Of a DNA stretch of 64,000 nt, positions 59,573-64,000 are shown in pieces. The translations under genes and the position numbers were made by a program. Under the pieces are notes generated by a model that did not search any database, was not told the DNA's origin, and saw only the letters and a program-made list of their open reading frames with translations. This DNA comes from Gordonia tangerina (GTDB lineage: Bacteria; Actinomycetota; Actinomycetes; Mycobacteriales; Mycobacteriaceae): the NCBI RefSeq assembly GCF_021556435.1, contig NZ_JAKGCU010000002.1, positions 1-64,000 on the forward strand, in the 5' to 3' direction. How positions within the stretch are numbered: the stretch's first letter is position 1; every line of letters starts with the position of its first letter.

Positions 59573-60262
59573 CTACTCCGCCGCCGATCCGTCTCGTCCA
59601 CCAGTGTCGCCCACCGGTTGCGCCGGCGGGGAGTGCGCCTCCTGCAGAGCGGGATGGAGACGTTCGACGTACTTGGCGATCACATCGACCTCGAGGTTCA
59701 CCGGGGCGCCGACGGCCGCCGCCCCGAGGTTGGTCTCCTGCAATGTGGTGGGGATCAGCGATATCTCGAACCAGGGCCCCGAGGTTCCGGGCTCGGAGGT
59801 TGCGGGCTGGGAGATCGACGACACGGTCAGTGAGACGCCGTCGACGGTGATCGATCCCTTCTCCACGATGTAGCGCTCGAGTTGGGTGGGTACCGCGATC
59901 CGTACGACGGTCCAGTTCTGTGACGGGGTCACCGACAGGATGCGTCCCACCCCGTCCACGTGGCCCTGCACGATGTGGCCGCCGAAGCGGCCGCCGGCCG
60001 CCATCGCGCGTTCGAGGTTGACGTGGTTGCCGGCAGTCAGGTCGGCGAGCGAACTGCGACGCAACGTCTCGGCCATCACGTCCACGGTGAACTCGTCGGT
60101 CTGATGCTCCACGACGGTCAGGCACACGCCGTTGACGGCGATGGAATCGCCGAAGCCGGCGTCGCTGGTCACCAGGGGGCCTCGGACGGTGAGTCGGGCC
60201 GCGTCGGCCAGGTCGTCTCGGCGGACGATCGTGCCGAGCTCCTCGACGATGCCGGTGAACAC
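59573..60262 (-). CDS. ribC: Riboflavin synthase alpha chain
   Basis: 229-aa RibC (RibE of other naming), two lumazine-binding repeats: [17 protein letters not shown] and [17 protein letters not shown]; then [12 protein letters not shown] and [17 protein letters not shown] 60262 follows AGGAG, which the riboswitch can mask. First gene after the FMN riboswitch. Confidence 0.94.
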   Translation of the reverse strand: MFTGIVEELGTIVRRDDLADAARLTVRGPLVTSDAGFGDSIAVNGVCLTVVEHQTDEFTVDVMAETLRRSSLADLTAGNHVNLERAMAAGGRFGGHIVQGHVDGVGRILSVTPSQNWTVVRIAVPTQLERYIVEKGSITVDGVSLTVSSISQPATSEPGTSGPWFEISLIPTTLQETNLGAAAVGAPVNLEVDVIAKYVERLHPALQEAHSPPAQPVGDTGGRDGSAAE

Positions 60263-60272
60263 GGGTGTGTAC

Positions 60273-60347
60273 TCCTCACAACTCGCTCGGTGCATACGGC
60301 GATGTGAGAAGGAGGGCAGGCACTGGCCGGCCCGGTTCTCTCACATC
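60273..60347 (-). promoter_or_regulatory. Riboswitch expression platform masking the ribC ribosome site
   Basis: In the RNA sense, GATGTGAGA (60347-60339, end of the aptamer) can pair perfectly with TCTCACATC (60309-60301). Alternatively UUCUCACA (60310-60303) can pair over 8 bp (one G-U) with UGUGAGGA (60280-60273), which contains the Shine-Dalgarno core. The two helices are mutually exclusive, fitting translational control. Confidence 0.65.
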
Positions 60348-60485
60348 CGGACTATGACCGTCGGCTCCGGATTCACACCGGATCTGCTGTCCCTGCCGGA
60401 GGGCAGGCGCTCGCGGGCTCGGCATCCTCACGAGGTATGAGTACGCCATCACCGCCGGTGGGGAATTCCACCCCGCCCCGAGAAC
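60335..60485 (-). promoter_or_regulatory. FMN riboswitch (RFN element)
   Basis: All RFN core blocks are present on the minus strand in order: GTTCTCGGGGCGGGGTG, AATTCCCCACCGGCGGTGAT, GAGCCCGCGAGC, CAGATCCGGTGTGAATCCGG, AGCCGACGGTCATAGTCCGG, ATGTGAGAGAAC. P1 is GUUCUC/GAGAAC. It lies upstream of ribC. A candidate extended -10 box (TGCTAATTT) sits at 60496-60504, just before the aptamer. Confidence 0.93.
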
Positions 60486-60580
60486 TCTGACATCGAAATT
60501 AGCACGCACTGACCCGCGACGGCACGCGGCGTCCCTGTGCGGCATGAGAGCGCGGACCCGTCGGCTGACGCCGGCGACGG

Positions 60581-61621
60581 TCAGACCGCGTCACCCGTGC
60601 GGGTCAGCCTCACGAGCACGTCATCGCCGAGGGTGTCGACCGCGGCGAGTGAGAACCGGTGCGCATCGGTCAGGGTGGTGATCCCCGGGATCTCCACCGA
60701 CGCGGCGCCCCCGCCGAGCACCATGGGTGCGAGATAGGCATCGATCTCGTCGACGAGTCCCGCGGCGAGAAAAGCACCGATGATCGACGGACCGCCCTCC
60801 ACCAGCACCCACAGCGCTTCGTCGAGCGCGTCGAGCACGGCCGCCGGGTCGTGGCTGCGGATGTGATGCAGGGGCGCGATACCGTCGGCGACCCGCGCAC
60901 CGACCGGGATCGCGCGCCGGCCCATCACAGCTCGACTGGGCTGATGCGGGAGCAACGCCCCGTCGTCGGTGCGGGCGGTCAGCGCCGGGTCGTCGGCGAG
61001 CACTGTTCCGGTACCGACGACGATGGCGTCGAGCCGTGCTCGCTGTGCGTGCACACGCCGTCGACTCTGCTCGCCGGTGATCCAGCGACTCGTCTGGTCG
61101 GGCGCCGCGATCCTGCCGTCGATGGTGGAGGCGAGCTTGACGGTGACCAGCGGCCTGCCGTGGCGGTGACGAAACAGCCACGGCCGCAACGGCCCCGACT
61201 CCGCGGCAGCACGCTCGACGCCCGCCGCCACGGTCAGTCCCGCCGCCCGCAAGGTCGCGGCACCCCCGGCTGCCGCCGGGTTGGGATCCTCGGCCGCGAA
61301 ATGCACGGCGACCACACCCGCATCGATCAAGGCTGCCGTGCAGGGTCCGGTACGTCCGGTGTGATCACAAGGTTCCAAGGTGACCACGGCGGTGGCACCT
61401 TTTGCCGCGGCGCCCGCCGCTCGCAGCGCCATCACCTCTGCGTGCGGACCGCCGGGCGGTTGGGTGTGCCCGCGTCCGACGACGGTGCCGTCGCGGTCCA
61501 GGATGACCGCACCGACAGGCGGGTTCGGCGAGCTGACACCTTGCGCGGCCGCCGATTCGTCGATCGCCATTCGCATCGCGCGAGCGATGTCGAAGTCTGT
61601 CGGCCGACGATTCGCCACCAC
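60581..61621 (-). CDS. ribD: Bifunctional riboflavin deaminase/reductase RibD
   Basis: 346-aa RibD. Deaminase domain with zinc motif GPHAEVMALRAAG and PCDHTGRTGPC; reductase domain with VTVKLASTIDGRIAAPDQTS, ARLDAIVVGTGTVLADDPAL and WVLVEGGPSIIGAFL. GTG 61621 is 4 nt after rpe stop. It is outside the FMN riboswitch unit, in the fmt-rsmB-rpe-ribD row. Confidence 0.93.
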   Translation of the reverse strand: MVANRRPTDFDIARAMRMAIDESAAAQGVSSPNPPVGAVILDRDGTVVGRGHTQPPGGPHAEVMALRAAGAAAKGATAVVTLEPCDHTGRTGPCTAALIDAGVVAVHFAAEDPNPAAAGGAATLRAAGLTVAAGVERAAAESGPLRPWLFRHRHGRPLVTVKLASTIDGRIAAPDQTSRWITGEQSRRRVHAQRARLDAIVVGTGTVLADDPALTARTDDGALLPHQPSRAVMGRRAIPVGARVADGIAPLHHIRSHDPAAVLDALDEALWVLVEGGPSIIGAFLAAGLVDEIDAYLAPMVLGGGAASVEIPGITTLTDAHRFSLAAVDTLGDDVLVRLTRTGDAV

Positions 61622-61625
61622 GTCG

Positions 61626-62324
61626 TCAGGCGCGCGTCGTGCGCGCGGCGAGCGCCTGGTCGCGCAGCGCGGCAACGGCCGCCCCCGGGTCGTCGGCGCC
61701 GTAGACCGCTGATCCGGCGACGAAGCAGTCGATGCCCGCCTCCGCGGCCTGTTCGATGGTGTCGGCGTTGATCCCGCCGTCGATCTCGACGAGCAGGCGC
61801 AGGTCCTCGGTGTCGATGACCTTGCGGATCGCCCGCGCCTTGGCGAGCACCTCGGGCATGAACTTCTGCCCACCGAAGCCCGGTTCGACGCTCATGATGA
61901 GCAGGGTGTCGAAGTCGCGGATGATCTCCAGGTACGGCTCGAGTGGTGTGCCGGGTTTGATGCTCAGCCCCGCTTTGGCGCCGGCGGCGCGGATATCCCG
62001 GGCAACCGCGAGCGGGTCGTCGGTGGCCTCGGCGTGGAACGTCACATTGTGGGCGCCGGCCTCGGCGTACGGCGGCGCCCACCGCTGCGGATTCTCGATC
62101 ATCAGGTGACAGTCGAGCGGGATGTCGGTGGCCTTGAGCAGGCTCTCCACCACTGGCAGCCCCAGTGTGAGATTGGGCACGAAGTGGGCATCCATCACGT
62201 CGACGTGCAACCAGTCGGCACGGTCGGCGCCCGGCCCGCCGACGGCCTGCGCCTCGGCGGCCAGGTTGGCGAAGTCGGCGGAGAGGATGGACGGGGCGAT
62301 CATCGGGGCACCGGTGGCACACAT
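61626..62324 (-). CDS. rpe: Ribulose-phosphate 3-epimerase
   Basis: 232-aa TIM-barrel epimerase of the pentose phosphate pathway. [58 protein letters not shown] and [23 protein letters not shown] 62324 is preferred; GTG 62330 and ATG 62303 are alternatives. Starts 39 nt after rsmB. Confidence 0.95.
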   Translation of the reverse strand: MCATGAPMIAPSILSADFANLAAEAQAVGGPGADRADWLHVDVMDAHFVPNLTLGLPVVESLLKATDIPLDCHLMIENPQRWAPPYAEAGAHNVTFHAEATDDPLAVARDIRAAGAKAGLSIKPGTPLEPYLEIIRDFDTLLIMSVEPGFGGQKFMPEVLAKARAIRKVIDTEDLRLLVEIDGGINADTIEQAAEAGIDCFVAGSAVYGADDPGAAVAALRDQALAARTTRA

Positions 62325-62363
62325 GAGCACAGATTGTAGGGCGAGCTCGGACGACGACGATCG

Positions 62364-63791
62364 TCAGCGCCGCAGGACGGCCAGGAACATCGCATCGGTG
62401 CCGTGGATGTGCGGCCACAGTTGGACGTGGGGGCCGTCGCCGAGATGGTCGGCGGGTACCAGCGTCCGGGCGTCAATCTGCTCGACCTCGGGCTGCGCAG
62501 CGAGGACGTCGGCGACCACACCGACGGTCTCCGCCGGGTGCGGCGAGCAGGTGGAGTACACGACGACACCACCCGGACGGAGCAGCCGCACGGCCTCGGT
62601 GAGCAACTCGCGCTGCAGCGTGACCAGCCCGGGGATGTCCGCCGGGCCACGGCGCCACCGCGACTCGGGTCGCCGCCGTAGCGATCCGAGGCCACTGCAC
62701 GGCGCGTCGAGCAGAATCCGGTCGAATCCGGGAGTCAACCCGCTCTCTCGCGCATCGGCGACATGGACGTCAACGGGCAGGTCACGCACCACCTTGCGGA
62801 TGAGTTCGGCCCGGTGCTCGGAGACCTCCACCGCGTCGAGGTGGGCACCGTCGATGTCCGCGATGGCCGCGACCAGCGCGGCCTTCCCGCCGGGGCCGGC
62901 GCACATGTCCAGCCAACGGCCCGCGTCGTCGGCCACCTCGGCGACGGTCAGCGCCCGTCCCACCAGTTGGCTCCCCTCGTCCTGCACACCGGCGTAGCCG
63001 TCGCGAATCGCGTCCAGCTCCCCCGGGTCGCCGCCGGGCAGGTAGACGCAGTATGGCGAGTACCGGCCGACATCGCCGCCGCTGACGAGCGCCAGTTCTT
63101 CGGCGGTGATCAGTCCCGGTCGGGCCACCAGGTGTACAGGTGGCCGTTCGTCGTCGGCGGCCAGCGCGGCCTGCAGCGCTCCCGCGGACCCGCCGAGCGC
63201 CTCGTCGAACACCTCGGCGATCCAGCGCGGATGGGCGTACCGGAAGGCGAGGTTGCCGACGAGGTCGTCGGCCATCGACGGTGCGAGTTCGTCGATCCAG
63301 AGATCCTCGTCGCGCTGCGACACCTTGCGCAGCACGGCGTTGACGAAACCCGACGGCCCCATACCCATCTCGGACCGGACGAGGTCCACCGACGTCGACA
63401 CCGCCGCATGGGAGCCGATCCGGGTGCGCAGCAGCTGATATGTGCCCAGGCGCAGCACATCGAGGACGGCCCCGTCGATCTCGCCGACCGGGCGGTTCGC
63501 CGCCGCGGCGATGACCGCGTCGAGCAACCCCTGCGCTCGCGCGGCCCCGTAGGCGAGTTCGGTGGCCAGCGCGGCGTCACGACCGGTGATCCCGCGGTCG
63601 GTCAGCATCCTCGGCAGCACCAGGTTGGCGTAGGCGTCGCGCTCCCGCACTGCGCGCAGGGTGTCCCGGGCGGCTTCCCGGGCCGGGTCGACCGCCTTGT
63701 CCCGCAGCGCCGCCTTCTTCATTCGCCCGGCTTCGGCGGGTCGCGCACGACCCGGGCGCGCACTGTCGGGCCGTCTGTGCCGGTCGCTCAT
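62364..63791 (-). CDS. rsmB: 16S rRNA m5C967 methyltransferase RsmB/Fmu
   Basis: 475-aa protein: NusB-like N-terminal domain (after a basic, disordered lead), then an SAM methyltransferase. SAM motif [18 protein letters not shown], motif [22 protein letters not shown], catalytic Cys in [20 protein letters not shown] 63791 overlaps the fmt stop (ATGA). Rv1407 equivalent. Confidence 0.93.
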   Translation of the reverse strand: MSDRHRRPDSARPGRARPAEAGRMKKAALRDKAVDPAREAARDTLRAVRERDAYANLVLPRMLTDRGITGRDAALATELAYGAARAQGLLDAVIAAAANRPVGEIDGAVLDVLRLGTYQLLRTRIGSHAAVSTSVDLVRSEMGMGPSGFVNAVLRKVSQRDEDLWIDELAPSMADDLVGNLAFRYAHPRWIAEVFDEALGGSAGALQAALAADDERPPVHLVARPGLITAEELALVSGGDVGRYSPYCVYLPGGDPGELDAIRDGYAGVQDEGSQLVGRALTVAEVADDAGRWLDMCAGPGGKAALVAAIADIDGAHLDAVEVSEHRAELIRKVVRDLPVDVHVADARESGLTPGFDRILLDAPCSGLGSLRRRPESRWRRGPADIPGLVTLQRELLTEAVRLLRPGGVVVYSTCSPHPAETVGVVADVLAAQPEVEQIDARTLVPADHLGDGPHVQLWPHIHGTDAMFLAVLRR

Positions 63792-64000
63792 GCCAGTACC
63801 GTCCCGTCGGTCAGCCGCGCGCCACGCGCCCAGTCGGCCGCCGGCATCGCCTTCTTCCCCGGAGGCTGTACCCACGACAACCGCACCGGTCCCGTCGCCG
63901 TCGCGACATCGACCCACTTCTTCGCGACCCGCAGCGACCCCGCGGCACCCGGTGTCGGAGCCCTGTCGCCACCTGCGTCGAGGATCTCGACCGGCCCGAC
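63788..64000 (-). CDS. fmt: Methionyl-tRNA formyltransferase, C-terminal part
   Basis: Only the last 70 residues lie in the window; the gene runs off the right edge and has no start here. The frame ends [20 protein letters not shown] followed by TDGTVLA and a TGA overlapping rsmB. These residues are the hallmark Fmt C-terminal OB-fold end. Fmt formylates initiator Met-tRNA. Confidence 0.9.
   Translation of the reverse strand, partial: VGPVEILDAGGDRAPTPGAAGSLRVAKKWVDVATATGPVRLSWVQPPGKKAMPAADWARGARLTDGTVLA

Noticed and set aside
59571..60125. N-terminal extension of ribBA
   Set aside because: The open frame overlaps ribC out of frame; ATG 59570 has a ribosome site and starts the known fold.

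Overview
This is chromosomal DNA of a high-GC mycolic-acid actinobacterium (order Mycobacteriales), most likely Gordonia or a close relative. The pointers are an MptB-type mannosyltransferase, OpcA with Zwf, a SufR-sufBDCSUT operon, WhiA/YvcK/RapZ/UvrC in a row, many GTG starts and ATGA/TGATG overlaps, and a Tat-exported cholesterol oxidase. The genus is inference; the order is well supported. No rRNA, tRNA, insertion sequence or CRISPR array was seen.

The backbone keeps, in reverse, the gene order I recall for Mycobacterium tuberculosis Rv1406 (fmt) to Rv1474c (acnR). From left to right it holds: acnR (damaged at the window edge), a cholesterol oxidase, an acyl-CoA synthetase and an ABC-F ATPase; an accessory block (5.7-23.6 kb); the suf iron-sulfur operon with its repressor sufR; mptB, an ABC-2 exporter and ctaA; a small conserved protein, qor and ctaB; tkt-tal-zwf-opcA-pgl (pentose phosphate pathway); an NAD(P)H oxidoreductase; ppc, secG, tpiA-pgk-gap (lower glycolysis plus anaplerosis); whiA-yvcK-rapZ-uvrC; a PH-domain protein with ribH-ribBA-ribC behind an FMN riboswitch; and ribD-rpe-rsmB-fmt, with fmt cut by the window end.

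The main novelty is the accessory block. After an SDR and a solitary lycopene cyclase comes a glycan-assembly locus (7.7-21.4 kb). It encodes a double GT2 glycosyltransferase, a large polytopic membrane protein, a 64-aa membrane protein, a GH16 lipoprotein, two Wzx-like flippases, a condensation-less NRPS-like protein (A-T-TE), a GT14-like transferase, two more GT2 enzymes and an unlisted 53-aa acidic protein. Every transcription unit in it has a sequence close to the IdeR/DtxR iron box (TTAGGTTAGCCTAACCTAA) just upstream: four sites, at 7662, 14509, 20158 and 21479. I infer an iron-starvation-induced surface or exported glycan, possibly carrying an amino acid or other acyl group loaded by the NRPS-like protein. 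I know of no described system with this composition, but I could not search.

Other regulation readable from the sequence: a SufR operator (ACACT-N5-TGTGA) at the sufR start; an FMN riboswitch whose downstream sequence can form either an anti-sequestor or a Shine-Dalgarno sequestor helix; a perfect dyad between a luxR-type gene and a divergent small gene; a strong hairpin between tpiA and secG; and a 40-bp tandem repeat between sufD and sufC.
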